From: Lentzea alba
Lineage (GTDB): Bacteria; Actinomycetota; Actinomycetes; Mycobacteriales; Pseudonocardiaceae
Reading direction: 5' to 3'
Length of the DNA stretch: 64,000 bases
NCBI RefSeq assembly: GCF_011067745.1
Contig: NZ_JAAMPJ010000001.1
Span: 792,829 to 856,828, forward strand
Made by a program: the position numbers and the translations under genes. Numbering within the stretch: position 1 is the first letter of the stretch; each line of letters begins with the position of its first letter. Shown here one piece after another: positions 1 to 9,374 of this stretch. The notes under the pieces were generated by a model. It saw only the letters and a list, made by a program, of their open reading frames with translations, was not told where the DNA came from and did not search any database.

Positions 1-2630
1 TCCGGCCGCGCCGCCTTGCCGGAGGCGAGCTGTCGAATCGGCTCGCAGGCGCTGGCGCTGCGGACTCCGCCGACGCCGGTCACGGTGGCCGTGTTGTGGA
101 AGGCCGTGCCGGTTTCTCCCGCGTCCAGCGAGCAGTCGGTCGCGGCGCCCGTTGCGGTCGCACCCGGTGTCGCGGTCACGGTCAGCCGGTAGGTGTGGCT
201 CGCACCTGGAGCGATGCTCACACCGGTCACCACCGACGGCTCGCCGACGCCGTTCCAGCCGACGCTGACGGTGGACCCGCTCAGGTCGAGCGCGCTCGTC
301 GCGTGCACCGTGACACCCGCGCCGAACCAGAGCGAGTCGCTGAGGTCGTAGGTGGACGGAGCCGTGCCACCGCCGCTGACCGTGACGTCGTAGACGAGAG
401 TGACGGAACCGTCCGGGTTCGGTGTCGTGGCGAACACCTCATTGCTCACCGAAACGACGCTGGATGGCAACTCGACCTCGCACACGGTGCAGGTCAGCGC
501 CACCCCGGGCATCCCGGTCGTGGTGTTGCGGAGAACCCCGTTTCCGGTGCCCGCAACGGCCACGGCAACCGGGTAGGTCATCGACGCGGTCTGGCCGACG
601 CCCAGCGGACCGGTCCACGTCAGCACGGGCGAGGTGAAGTCGATGGCACCCGAGGACACCGTCACCTCGTCCGCGGAGAGCCTCGCGTCGTCGAGAACGT
701 CGGTGAGGTCGTCGGAAAAGCTCGCCGGATCGCTTGCAGTGAAAGGAACCTGACCGTCGTTGGTCACCGTGACCGTGTAGAGGACGGTGTCTCCCGGTTC
801 GAAATCGGCCCGGTCCGCGGTCTTGGTGATCTTCAGGCTCGGCACGTCCACGACGGTCGCGCAGGCCGGATTCACCGACGCCGCAGCGCAGTCGGTGCCA
901 TGGGTGTCGGACGTGACGGCGGTGACGAGCCTTCTGTCGCCGAGGTCCGGCTGGTTCACCCGCACCGAGTACGTGATCGTCGCCTTTTCCCCTGGCGCCA
1001 GCGGACCCGACCACGACACCACCGGCGACGCGAAGGACGCCGTGCCGGCGGTCGCCACCGGCAGGACCTCCACCTTCGCGTCGTCGAGCACACCGGAGAG
1101 GTCGTCGGTCAGCTCGACCGGATCGGTGACGGGGTGGACGTGGTCGCCCGTGTTCTCCACGTTGATCGTGTACGTGACGACGTCGTCCTGCCACGCGGTC
1201 GACCTGCTCGCGGTCTCGGTGATCCGGATGTCGCAGCCCGGCACCCGGACCGTGTGTGTGATCAGAACCGGGGCGTACGTCCACTCCTCGATCGCCCGCA
1301 GGTCACCCCACGCTCCGCGGACGCCGTCGTTCGCGTTGGCACCGGCAACGCTGCCACAGGTGCCCAGATCCCAGCGGTGCACGCCACCGGCGCTGCCGAT
1401 GCCCGCGCGTTCGTCGGTGACCGGAGCGGTGCCGCACCGGTCGGGGTCGGGCTCGGGGAAGTCGGTGTCGTTCCAGTGCAAGGTGCTTCTGCCGAGGGGC
1501 GGACCGTTGAGCCGGAGCACTTCGATGCCGCCGGTGCGCAACTCGACGTCGGAGTTGATGAAGTGGATCTCGGCGACTCTGTCGACGACGATCTCGAACG
1601 AGAAGGACTGCCCTGCCGGAATGGGAGCTCCGCTGCCGTCGAGCCCGTCGAACGGCACCACGACGGCACCGGCGTCCGCGGTGACCGGAAACCTCCGGTC
1701 GACCGAGTCGATGTGATCACCGTCGTCGTTGACGTCGACGTGCACCGCGAGCGGACCGGTGTAGCCGCTCAGGTCGAAGGACAACGTGCCGGCGCTGCCA
1801 TGCGGCGCCGAAGGCGTGAACGTGCCGCCGGTGATCACCGGAGTCACGGGTACCGGCGGCCTGATCCAGTCCGTCACGCCGTTCCAGCGCGTCGCGGCCG
1901 GCGGAAGGTCTGGCGCGGGAGCCTCGAAGAAGATCTTGAACGTGCCGCCGCACGCGCCGGCTGCGGGCCGCAGCACGGCGCTGCTCCGGTAAGCGGGCGT
2001 GCAGGTGCCGTTCTGCACGATGCCGAAGCTGTCGGCCTCGAAGGTGGAGTCGATGCCGTGGTAGCCGCGATAGGTGGCGCGGTAGGTGTACCCGAACTCG
2101 CTCTGATACCAGAACGAGATGTCCACCGGTGGTGCCGACGCGTCCTGGTTCATCGCGAACCGCTCGGACCACACACGCCCCGGCACGCTGGTGACGCCGC
2201 TCCGCACGGTGACGCCCCAGGTGTAACTGTCCCTCCCGCAGATCCCCGTGGACGGACAGGCCGACATGGCGACTTCCACCGCCCAGATACCGGCGTCCGG
2301 GGCGGCGAGACCGGACCACGCGCACGCGCTGCCCTCAGGATCCCCGTCGGGGATCGTGCAGACGACGTCGGCTCCCGAGGGTCGGCGCACTGTCACGACG
2401 AGGTCTTCCGCGAGGCTGCCGGCGAGATCGTCGTCCTTGACGAACAACACGTCGAGGTTCTCGCCAGGCTTGAGATAGGCGAAGAACGTCTGTGGCGATC
2501 GGAGGCGTGTGCCGGCGGGTCCGGCCGACCTGTCCGCTTGCTGAGCCGGGAGGGCGAGCGACGGGCTGAGTGCGGTGCCGAGAAGCAGGGCTACGGCACA
2601 GACTCCAGCCAGCCGCGTCCAACAGGACAT
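1..2630 (-). CDS. Secreted DUF11-repeat surface protein (3' end cut by window edge)
   Basis: The reading frame is open from ATG at 2630 through the left edge, so at least 876 residues are visible and the C-terminus is missing. The start is set by a GGAGGAAG ribosome site just upstream and is followed at once by a signal peptide (CAVALLLGTALSPSLALPAQ). The first ~450 residues are beta-rich with scattered cysteines and are not assignable. Two DUF11-type repeats follow at about residues 465-590 and 593-720, each with a TYTI/YTVTVTN motif, and a third beta domain runs toward the edge. DUF11 repeats are known from bacterial cell-surface stalks. A sortase signal or C-terminal membrane anchor cannot be judged because that end lies outside the window. 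It probably shares a cell-envelope role with the larger repeat protein at 25278-30863, but the repeats differ. Confidence 0.85.
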   Translation of the reverse strand, partial: MSCWTRLAGVCAVALLLGTALSPSLALPAQQADRSAGPAGTRLRSPQTFFAYLKPGENLDVLFVKDDDLAGSLAEDLVVTVRRPSGADVVCTIPDGDPEGSACAWSGLAAPDAGIWAVEVAMSACPSTGICGRDSYTWGVTVRSGVTSVPGRVWSERFAMNQDASAPPVDISFWYQSEFGYTYRATYRGYHGIDSTFEADSFGIVQNGTCTPAYRSSAVLRPAAGACGGTFKIFFEAPAPDLPPAATRWNGVTDWIRPPVPVTPVITGGTFTPSAPHGSAGTLSFDLSGYTGPLAVHVDVNDDGDHIDSVDRRFPVTADAGAVVVPFDGLDGSGAPIPAGQSFSFEIVVDRVAEIHFINSDVELRTGGIEVLRLNGPPLGRSTLHWNDTDFPEPDPDRCGTAPVTDERAGIGSAGGVHRWDLGTCGSVAGANANDGVRGAWGDLRAIEEWTYAPVLITHTVRVPGCDIRITETASRSTAWQDDVVTYTINVENTGDHVHPVTDPVELTDDLSGVLDDAKVEVLPVATAGTASFASPVVSWSGPLAPGEKATITYSVRVNQPDLGDRRLVTAVTSDTHGTDCAAASVNPACATVVDVPSLKITKTADRADFEPGDTVLYTVTVTNDGQVPFTASDPASFSDDLTDVLDDARLSADEVTVSSGAIDFTSPVLTWTGPLGVGQTASMTYPVAVAVAGTGNGVLRNTTTGMPGVALTCTVCEVELPSSVVSVSNEVFATTPNPDGSVTLVYDVTVSGGGTAPSTYDLSDSLWFGAGVTVHATSALDLSGSTVSVGWNGVGEPSVVTGVSIAPGASHTYRLTVTATPGATATGAATDCSLDAGETGTAFHNTATVTGVGGVRSASACEPIRQLASGKAARP

Positions 2631-2740
2631 CAGTACTTCCTCCAGTGATCACACTTCTGTTCTTCTGAATGCCAGACCCCCGAGAGGAAACGGATGACGC
2701 GTAAAAACGCGATCTCACGAATTCGTGTGAAAAAGGGCTG

Positions 2741-3256
2741 ATGACCTGGTCCGATGAGGCGAGAATGCCCCATGTGATGGCGAACCCAGCGGAGTTGGCG
2801 GGCACGTTCGTGGTGGCGGTGGGTGAACGACAACGCACGCCTTTCCTGGTCTTCTACAGCGATGAACGCGACTACGAGCTGCGCCTCGACCTGAGCACGC
2901 ACTGGCAGGTGCGGTTCGACGGCACGGAGGCGTGCGCCTTCCTCGGCGACGACTACCGATGGCGGCTCGGCTTGTCGGGCCGGGAGAAACGTGTCAGGCC
3001 GCACCACTTGGAAGTGCTGTCACGGCTCAACGGAATGACCGTGGACGAGGCACGCAGAGACAGCGACAACGCGTTGCGGATCGCCTTCGGTGACAACCAC
3101 ACGGGCAAGACCCACCTCACCGTCACCGACGAGCGGCGGTGGGCGGCGGACACGCCGTGGCACCTGGTCCGCTGCCTCGATTCGTCGGTGGAGATCGCGT
3201 GGCGGCTGTGCGCACTCGACACCGCCCTGCCCACAGGACGTCACGCCGCGCGATGA
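2741..3256 (+). CDS. Conserved hypothetical protein
   Basis: This 171-residue soluble protein has no signal peptide or membrane segment. ATG at 2741 follows an AAAAAGGG ribosome site; an in-frame ATG lies slightly downstream. The sequence is acidic-to-neutral with many Trp, Arg and Asp residues (GDDYRWRLGLSGREKR, RRWAADTPWHLVRCL). I do not recognise a domain. Its stop overlaps the start of the flippase gene by ATGA, so the two are almost certainly co-translated, which ties it loosely to polysaccharide export. The product could be an immunity- or regulator-like small protein, but nothing in the sequence proves that. Confidence 0.7.
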   Translation: MTWSDEARMPHVMANPAELAGTFVVAVGERQRTPFLVFYSDERDYELRLDLSTHWQVRFDGTEACAFLGDDYRWRLGLSGREKRVRPHHLEVLSRLNGMTVDEARRDSDNALRIAFGDNHTGKTHLTVTDERRWAADTPWHLVRCLDSSVEIAWRLCALDTALPTGRHAAR

Positions 3257-4491
3257 CACGACTCGGTCAGCTGATGACGATGTCCGGCACCAGCGCCGCA
3301 CAGCTCGCCTGCAATGCGGGCGCCGCGCTCGTCGCAACCCGTGTGCTCGGCCCGGACGAGCGCGGGATCATGGTGCTCGGCCTGACGATCGGCAGTCTGT
3401 GCGCGTTGGTCGGCGGATTCGGCACCGGATCGGCGTTCCGCCGGCAGTTCTGCCTCTCGGCCGGAGACCGGCCCGCACTGGCCTCCGCGTTCGCGCGATG
3501 TTCCGCGGCAGGAGCGGTGTCTGCGGCGCTGCTGGGTGTGGCGAGCACCGCCGCCTCCGCCCCGCTGATCGACACCGCGCTGGCCAGACCGCCGTTTCTC
3601 CTCGCAGTCGGGTGCTACACCGCTGGACAGGTGGTCGTCGGCCAGATCGTCGACGCGTGGTTCGCCGACGGCCGGTTCCATCGCGGAGGAGCGGCGGCGG
3701 CGGTGACGAGCGCGGGCGGACTCGCTGGGGTGCTGCTGGCCTCGGACGCCGGGAGCGCCGCGCCCCTCCTGCTCGCTCAGGCAGGCGGTGTCGCCGTGAC
3801 GGTGGTGACCGAAACCGTGGCGTTGCGCCGTGGTGGGTTGCTGACCTGGACGCCGGTCTCCGGCAAGACCGTCATCGGGTTGCTGCGCCTCGGTGCGCCG
3901 ACGCTCGGACTGTCCATAGGGCTCGTGGTCGTGCTGCGCGCGGACAGGTACGTCATCGGGCTCACGGCTGGCACAGCGGCGGTCGGCGTCTACTCGCTCG
4001 CGGCCACGCTCGGCGAGATCCCTCGGATGCTGTCGGCCGCACTCGGTCAAATGTGCCTGCGGGACATCTCCCTGGGACGGGGAGCGCCCAACCTGGTCAG
4101 GACGACCTTGCTCGCGGTGGCGGCGACCGCTGTCTCGGGCCTGCTCGTGGTGGTCGCGGCGTGGTTGCTCGTGGTTCCGCTCTTCGGGCACGCGTTCGGC
4201 GGCGCCCGTGAGTTGCTGGTGGTCCTCGTCGCCGCAGAGGTCTGCTTCGCCCCGTTCGTGGTCGCGAGCCGCGGACTGATCGGCGGCGGGTGGACCACTG
4301 CGGCAGGTGTCCTCGGCGCAACGGGCGCGGGCGGCGCAATCGGTGTCTACGGTGTCACCGGCTCGCTGAGCGGTGCCATCGGCGTCGCGGTGGGATCCGT
4401 TGTTCTGTACGCAGGACTGTCCATCGTGGCGTGGACGTTGCTGCGGCGGCGCGTCTCAGCGGCCGCCGTTGAGCAGCTGCGCGGCCGGTGA
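3253..4491 (+). CDS. Polysaccharide flippase, Wzx/MOP-type membrane protein
   Basis: This 412-residue protein consists almost wholly of hydrophobic helices (about 12) with short charged loops, as in the MOP-superfamily flippases that move lipid-linked repeat units across the membrane. The N-terminus (SAAQLACNAGAALVATRVLG followed by DERG) matches the usual opening of polysaccharide biosynthesis flippases. ATG at 3253 overlaps the stop of the upstream gene (ATGA); a longer upstream open frame is not needed. Its last 36 bases overlap the end of the convergent acetyltransferase gene. It sits beside glycosyltransferase, polymerase and co-polymerase genes, so Wzx of a Wzx/Wzy-type exopolysaccharide pathway is the natural role. 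Substrate specificity cannot be read from sequence. Confidence 0.85.
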   Translation: MTRLGQLMTMSGTSAAQLACNAGAALVATRVLGPDERGIMVLGLTIGSLCALVGGFGTGSAFRRQFCLSAGDRPALASAFARCSAAGAVSAALLGVASTAASAPLIDTALARPPFLLAVGCYTAGQVVVGQIVDAWFADGRFHRGGAAAAVTSAGGLAGVLLASDAGSAAPLLLAQAGGVAVTVVTETVALRRGGLLTWTPVSGKTVIGLLRLGAPTLGLSIGLVVVLRADRYVIGLTAGTAAVGVYSLAATLGEIPRMLSAALGQMCLRDISLGRGAPNLVRTTLLAVAATAVSGLLVVVAAWLLVVPLFGHAFGGARELLVVLVAAEVCFAPFVVASRGLIGGGWTTAAGVLGATGAGGAIGVYGVTGSLSGAIGVAVGSVVLYAGLSIVAWTLLRRRVSAAAVEQLRGR

Positions 4492-5070
4492 CCCGACGAC
4501 CACCGTTCCCGGCAGCACATCGCGAGTCACCACCGCCCCCGCGCCGACGTAGGCTCCCGCACCAACGGTGCGGCCCTGCAGCACGACCGCACCCGATCCC
4601 ACCGTGACGCCGGTCTCGAGCCGCACGCTCCCCGCCACGTTGGCTCCTGGCAGCACGGTCACGTAGTCCTCCAGCTCGGTGTCGTGCCCCACGGTGGCGT
4701 TGTAGTGCACCTGGCAGTGATCGCCGATCTCGGCACTGCTGGAGATGGTCGTGTTGGCGTGCACGATGAGACCGTCTCCCGCGACCGTGCACGGACCGAT
4801 CACGGCGCTCGGGTGGATCAGGTTGCCCGCCCGCAGGCAGAGCTCGTCGAGCAGCCTGGACACTTTCACGCGCGCGTCCGGATCCGCGATCGCGACGACG
4901 TACAGTCCCCTCGCATCCGTCTCCTCCGGCGGGCACACGAGGTGCCCTCGCACGAACCGACCGGCCAGGGCGTCGTCCACGAACGAGGTGACCTCCCGCC
5001 CAAGAGCGACGCAGATGTCCAGCGCCTCCCGGCCCGCACCACCGGCACCAGCGATGTAGAAGGACGTCAT
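4456..5070 (-). CDS. PglD/NeuD-like sugar O/N-acetyltransferase
   Basis: This 204-residue protein has a small Rossmann-like N-terminal domain (FYIAGAGGAGREALD, residues 4-18) and a left-handed beta-helix of hexapeptide repeats (about residues 85-200). It matches the PglD/NeuD family, which acetylates UDP-4-amino sugars using acetyl-CoA. The motif VGHDTELEDYV has His129 where PglD carries its catalytic His. ATG at 5070 is preceded by GGAGGGGAGGG; longer upstream frames read into the neighbouring gene. It is the last gene of the leftward operon, 14 bases after the PglC-like gene. With the aminotransferase and 4,6-dehydratase it would complete a UDP-diacetamido-sugar (bacillosamine-like) route. 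O-acetylation of another sugar is the main alternative. Confidence 0.85.
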   Translation of the reverse strand: MTSFYIAGAGGAGREALDICVALGREVTSFVDDALAGRFVRGHLVCPPEETDARGLYVVAIADPDARVKVSRLLDELCLRAGNLIHPSAVIGPCTVAGDGLIVHANTTISSSAEIGDHCQVHYNATVGHDTELEDYVTVLPGANVAGSVRLETGVTVGSGAVVLQGRTVGAGAYVGAGAVVTRDVLPGTVVVGSPAAQLLNGGR

Positions 5071-5084
5071 CCCTCCCCCTCCGC

Positions 5085-5657
5085 TCAGGGAAACCCGGCG
5101 TTGACCCCGCCGGCTCCCGTGATTCCGCACGGCCGCAGCACCTGGGCGATCGTGCGCAGGATGATCAACAAATCGAGCCGGGCGCTTCGGTTCTCCAGGT
5201 ACCACAGGTCGAGTTCGATGCGTTCTGGCCAGCTCAAGGCGTTGCGCCCGGACACCTGGGCCCATCCGGTGAGGCCTGGCCGGACCGAGAGCCGCTCTCG
5301 CTGGCGCGGGCTGTAGTGACGGGTCTGTTCCGGCAGAGTCGGCCGAGGACCGATGATGCTCATCTCACCGCGCAGGACGTTCACCAGCTGCGGCAGTTCG
5401 TCCAGACTCGTGCGGCGCAGCACCGCGCCCAGCTCGGTCTCACGCTCCCGATCGGACTGCCCTGACCATTGCGGAGGCCGCATGGTGCGGAACTTGACGA
5501 TGGAGAACTCCGCGCCGTGCAATCCACTGCGCCGTTGCCGGAACAACACCGGCGCGCCGAGTTGCCAGCGGACCAGCGCGGCCACCACCGCGAGCACCGG
5601 CGCGAGTACCGCGAGCCCGATCGCCGCGATCACGACGTCCACCATCCGCCGAGTCAT
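5085..5657 (-). CDS. PglC-like initiating phosphoglycosyl transferase
   Basis: This 190-residue monotopic sugar transferase is the size of Campylobacter PglC and lacks the large multi-pass N-terminus of WbaP/WcaJ. It has a single N-terminal hydrophobic helix (residues 6-28), KFRTM at 55-59, the catalytic Asp-Glu dyad in TSLDELPQL (D86, E87), IIGPRP and the RPGLTGWAQVSGRN signature. The family transfers a phospho-sugar from UDP-sugar to undecaprenyl phosphate, the first committed step of repeat-unit assembly at the inner face of the membrane. ATG at 5657 overlaps the aminotransferase stop (ATGA). Its placement between PglD-like and PglE-like genes suggests a diacetamido-trideoxyhexose substrate, although this is inferred from context. 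Confidence 0.9.
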   Translation of the reverse strand: MTRRMVDVVIAAIGLAVLAPVLAVVAALVRWQLGAPVLFRQRRSGLHGAEFSIVKFRTMRPPQWSGQSDRERETELGAVLRRTSLDELPQLVNVLRGEMSIIGPRPTLPEQTRHYSPRQRERLSVRPGLTGWAQVSGRNALSWPERIELDLWYLENRSARLDLLIILRTIAQVLRPCGITGAGGVNAGFP

Positions 5658-6856
5658 GCCGTGGCCACCCGGAGGACCTTGGTGACCGCGGCGGCGGTGT
5701 CCTCCACGTCGGCCTTGGACAACGTCGGGTGGACGAGCAGCATCAGCGAGGTGCGGCCGAGACGCGCGGCGACGGGCAGTTCCTCGGGTGTGCCCGGCAC
5801 CGCCGCGAACGCCCGTTCGCGGTAGATCTCACTGCATCCGCCGTGCAGACAAGGAACGCCTTCCGCGCGCACGGCGTCAACCACGAGGTCCCTGGTCCAG
5901 CCAGGCGCCAGTAGTTCGAGCCGCAGATGGACGACGAACTTGTAATACGCGTGTTCCACCCGAGCGGGCGGCAGGGAGATTTCGACGGCCGGCTCGGTGG
6001 CCAACGCGTCCAGCAGGATCGCGGCGTTGGCCCTGCGTTGAGACACCCAGCCGTCGAGGCGGCGGAGGTGGTTGCGTCCGACCGCCGCCTGCACCTCCGT
6101 CATGCGTGCGTTGGTGCCGAAACTGTCGTGCAGCCACCGGAAGCCGGGCGGGTGCGGGGAATGCACGGCTGCCCAGTTCTTGCCGTGATCCTTCATCTCC
6201 CAGCAACGCCGCCACAGCGACTCGTCGGACGTGGTGACCGCGCCGCCCTCACCCGCCGTGGTGAGGATCTTGTCCTGGCAGAAGGACCAGGCGGCGATGT
6301 CTCCGATGGCACCGACCGGCCGTCCGCTGTGGACAGCCCCGTGCGCCTGGGCGCAGTCCTCCACCACACGCAGGCCGTGCTTGCGCGCAAGTTCCAGCAC
6401 GGGGTCGATGTCGGCGGGATGCCCGGCGAGGTGGACGACGATGACCGCCCTCGTGCGTCCCGTGATCGCCTCCGCGACGGTGTTCGCGGTGAGGCACCCG
6501 CTGGCCGGGTCCACGTCGACGATCACGGGACACGCCCCTACCGCGACCACCGCGCTGGCGGTGGCGATGAACGTGGCGGCGGGAACGATCACCTCGTCAC
6601 CGCGACCGACACCGAGGGCCCGCAGGGCCAGTTCCAGCGCGACAGTGCCGTTCGAGACGGCGACCGCATAGCCGACGCCGACGGCGGCGGCGAACTCGGT
6701 CTCGAAAGCCCTGCCGTGAACGCCGGTCCAGTAGTTGACCCTGCCGGAGGCCAGCACCATCGCCGCCGTTTCCAGGTCCTCGTCGTCGAAGTACGGCCAC
6801 GAGGGCATCGGGGTCGTGCGCACCGGCGGGCCCCCGTGGAGGGCCAGCTCGCTCAT
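5654..6856 (-). CDS. DegT/DnrJ/EryC1/StrS-type sugar aminotransferase
   Basis: This 400-residue PLP-dependent aminotransferase has the family's typical length. Visible motifs are the cofactor-binding SNGTVALELAL, the PAATFIATASAV segment, VVEDCAQAHGA and the Schiff-base lysine K196 in SFCQDKILTTAGEGG. Family members transfer an amino group from glutamate to a keto-sugar nucleotide. The neighbours (4,6-dehydratase upstream, acetyltransferase and phosphoglycosyl transferase downstream) make C4 amination of UDP-4-keto-6-deoxy-GlcNAc (PglE role) the likely reaction. A 3-amino or perosamine-type product is the alternative. The gene overlaps both neighbours by 4 bases and belongs to the leftward exopolysaccharide operon. 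Confidence 0.88.
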   Translation of the reverse strand: MSELALHGGPPVRTTPMPSWPYFDDEDLETAAMVLASGRVNYWTGVHGRAFETEFAAAVGVGYAVAVSNGTVALELALRALGVGRGDEVIVPAATFIATASAVVAVGACPVIVDVDPASGCLTANTVAEAITGRTRAVIVVHLAGHPADIDPVLELARKHGLRVVEDCAQAHGAVHSGRPVGAIGDIAAWSFCQDKILTTAGEGGAVTTSDESLWRRCWEMKDHGKNWAAVHSPHPPGFRWLHDSFGTNARMTEVQAAVGRNHLRRLDGWVSQRRANAAILLDALATEPAVEISLPPARVEHAYYKFVVHLRLELLAPGWTRDLVVDAVRAEGVPCLHGGCSEIYRERAFAAVPGTPEELPVAARLGRTSLMLLVHPTLSKADVEDTAAAVTKVLRVATA

Positions 6857-8283
6857 CTGGCACCCACCCTGGCGAGGGTGACGAGCAACAATCCGATCCC
6901 GATCTGCACGGGGACCGGCGCGAAGCTGTTGCGCACCTGGACCAGCAACGGCAACAGCACCACGCCGAGCACCGCGTCAGGCCACCGCTCCAGCCACACC
7001 AGCAGCGCACCGAGCACCGCCATGAACAGCACCACACCGAGCGTGCCGAAGTTGTGGAACGCCTCAGCCACGGGGGAACCTCCGATCTGTCCGGCCCGGT
7101 TCGCGATCTCGACGTTGAACAACCTGTCGTCGTAGGCAGGTGGGCCGCCGTGCCAGCCGAGGAACGACTCGAGGAATCGCACCGGCACGGCGACGAAGGT
7201 CGCCCCGAGCCGCATGGGCTCGTCCCAGCCGAGCACGACCACGACGGGACGCAGCGAGAAGCCCATCTCCGCGATGGCGTCCAGCGGTGCGGTCAGCCAC
7301 CACGACGGCGACAGCGCCTGCAGGCCACCGATCCGGGTCTGCCGGACCACACCGGCGAGCAGCAGCACCGCGACAGCTCCCAGAACCGTCCACAAGGGAC
7401 GAATGCGGTGCCGCCTCGCCTCGATCACCGCCATGGCCATCAGCGGGAAGAGCACCTCTCCCCGGGTACCGAGCGGAAGCGCAATCATCGCGTACAGCAG
7501 GAATCCGGCCCAACCGGCGACCCTCGCGCCACCGCCCGCCGACACGGCCAGCACCGCACCGGTCCCGGAACACAGGGTGCCGAACGCGAGCGCGGTGTCA
7601 GCTCCGTTCGCCTCCACGAAAGCGTTGTAACCACCCGAGAGGAGGTCGGTCCCACCGGCGCGCACCAGTGCGACGGCGAAGATCCCGATCCCGGCCAGCT
7701 GGACGGCCACCCCGAGCGCCCCGGCCACGAAGCCACCCCGGCGCCCGGCTGCCACTGGCTCGCGACGACCGGCCAGCCCGGCGGCCGCGGTGTACACCGC
7801 CATGCCGAGCACGGCGAGCGACACGGCCTGCGGCGTGTGCGCATCCTCGAGCCATCGCGCGTCCTCGGAAACCGAGTCACCACGCATCGCGACGCTCAGC
7901 AACAGCCCGCCGTGGAACAGGCCGAACAACACCAGGTAGGCCGCCGCGGGACGGTAGATGCCCTGCGGATGCCCGCGCACGAGCACGGCGAGGCACAGCG
8001 ACCACGCGGCCCAGAAGATCGCGGCCGCCGACACCACGCCGCCGGACGGCACACACCACGCCACGACCGCCACCAGTGCCACCAAAGCGATGCGGCCCGG
8101 TTGCCCACCGGCGAGCGCACCGTTCCGCAGCACGGGCACATCACCTCGCTCCACTTCGGAGCGGCCACGGCGCCCGTGCATCGCTCCCACCTCATCAGCG
8201 AGCCGCCGACGCCGCGGCGCGGTGCCTCCTCTTCCGAGGAGACCGAGCGGCTTGTCACCGTCCGGCCTCCGTGAACCGCTCAT
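6853..8283 (-). CDS. O-antigen/exopolysaccharide polymerase (Wzy-like) membrane protein
   Basis: This 476-residue protein has a basic N-terminus of about 55 residues followed by roughly 11 hydrophobic helices and a larger periplasm-facing loop near residues 345-405 (includes GWHGGPPAYDDRLFN). The layout, with a large extracytoplasmic loop before the last helices, fits Wzy-type polymerases, which are too divergent for a strong motif call. ATG at 8283 overlaps the stop of the upstream glycosyltransferase (ATGA); an internal ATG about 33 codons later is a second possible start. Position among glycosyltransferases, flippase and a Wzz-like co-polymerase supports the role. An acyltransferase or ligase (WaaL-like) role cannot be excluded. 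Confidence 0.75.
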   Translation of the reverse strand: MSGSRRPDGDKPLGLLGRGGTAPRRRRLADEVGAMHGRRGRSEVERGDVPVLRNGALAGGQPGRIALVALVAVVAWCVPSGGVVSAAAIFWAAWSLCLAVLVRGHPQGIYRPAAAYLVLFGLFHGGLLLSVAMRGDSVSEDARWLEDAHTPQAVSLAVLGMAVYTAAAGLAGRREPVAAGRRGGFVAGALGVAVQLAGIGIFAVALVRAGGTDLLSGGYNAFVEANGADTALAFGTLCSGTGAVLAVSAGGGARVAGWAGFLLYAMIALPLGTRGEVLFPLMAMAVIEARRHRIRPLWTVLGAVAVLLLAGVVRQTRIGGLQALSPSWWLTAPLDAIAEMGFSLRPVVVVLGWDEPMRLGATFVAVPVRFLESFLGWHGGPPAYDDRLFNVEIANRAGQIGGSPVAEAFHNFGTLGVVLFMAVLGALLVWLERWPDAVLGVVLLPLLVQVRNSFAPVPVQIGIGLLLVTLARVGAR

Positions 8284-9374
8284 CGCGACGCGGTCCACAA
8301 CGTCCGCCACCACTGGACGTCCGATGACAAGGCGAACTCGGAGTCGCGAAGTCCTTCGGCGATCAGCGCCCGTTCGGATTCCGAGATACTCGCGAGAGCG
8401 AGCGCCGTGGACGCCCACAGGCCCGGCCCCACGTGCAACGGCAGCAGGTGCAGACCGGGCAACCGGTCCGCCAGTTCCTGGAGGCCGGGCAGCTCGGTCG
8501 CGAGGACCGGAACCCCCGAGGCGAGCGCCTCGAGCACCACGCCGGGCAGGCCCTCCCGATGCGATGGCAGAAGCAGCACGTCGATCGTGGCGAGCACGTC
8601 CTCGGGACGCTCGGTGTGCCCCAGCAGGTGAACGGTCGGATCCGCCGCGACGCGCGGAGCGACGGACGTGAGGTCCTCGACGCCACCTGCTCCGGCGATG
8701 GTCAGGCGTACGTCGGGACGCTGGCGACGAGCCGCGCTGTGCACCTCCATCAGGAACGCGCGGTTCTTCTCCGCGGAGGCACGACCGATGTGCCCCAGCA
8801 CCGGCCAGGTACGCGGCTTCTGCACGCGGTGGACGAACCTGAAGCGGTTGACGTCGACCTGGTTGGGCACGACGCGGTACCGGCGGTCGTGCGGAGGCGG
8901 ATCGGCGAACGCCAGTGCCGCCTTGGTCACGCCGATGACGTCGGTGGCGGAGTTGCAGATCATCTCCCGCAACAGAGCTCGCTGGAGCATGCGCACCGGG
9001 GTGTCGCGCCGTCCGTCGCCCTCGCTGCGCATGCGTGCGATCCGCACGGGCACGCCCGCTGCCGAAGCCGCGGCGAGCACGAGGCCGCTGACGAGGCTCA
9101 CGTGCGACTCCACCACGTCTGGCCGCAGGGTGCACAGCAGGTTCCACAGCCGCACCGGAAAAGTCACCTTGGGGTCGAGAGGGCAACGGCGGACGTCGGC
9201 TCCGGCAGCGCGGAACTGCGAGGCGAGCAGACCCTCGTGCGGTCCAAGAGTCACGAAGGTCTGCTTGACGCAGGAAGCCGGAATCGTGCGGCAGTTTCTC
9301 AACGCGATGGTCTCCACGCCGCCGCGGTCGAGCGTCCCGAGGACGTGCACCACCTTCACGGGATCCTGCGTCAT
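8280..9374 (-). CDS. GT4-family glycosyltransferase
   Basis: This 364-residue GT-B fold enzyme opens with the donor-proximal KVVHVLGTLDRGGVE motif typical of GT4 retaining glycosyltransferases. The C-terminal half has LGHIGRASAEKN, a GAGG turn and the E-x7-E nucleotide-sugar motif in SHREGLPGVVLEALASG. ATG at 9374 is chosen because it overlaps the upstream stop (ATGA); the longer in-frame extension reads into the neighbouring gene. It would add one sugar to the lipid-linked repeat unit at the cytoplasmic face. Neither donor nor acceptor can be named. Confidence 0.88.
   Translation of the reverse strand: MTQDPVKVVHVLGTLDRGGVETIALRNCRTIPASCVKQTFVTLGPHEGLLASQFRAAGADVRRCPLDPKVTFPVRLWNLLCTLRPDVVESHVSLVSGLVLAAASAAGVPVRIARMRSEGDGRRDTPVRMLQRALLREMICNSATDVIGVTKAALAFADPPPHDRRYRVVPNQVDVNRFRFVHRVQKPRTWPVLGHIGRASAEKNRAFLMEVHSAARRQRPDVRLTIAGAGGVEDLTSVAPRVAADPTVHLLGHTERPEDVLATIDVLLLPSHREGLPGVVLEALASGVPVLATELPGLQELADRLPGLHLLPLHVGPGLWASTALALASISESERALIAEGLRDSEFALSSDVQWWRTLWTASR

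Noticed and set aside
96..2648. 850-codon open frame on the + strand
   Set aside because: It is antisense to the DUF11-repeat protein, whose frame has signal peptide, ribosome site and repeats; the + frame is Arg/His/Gly-rich without domains.
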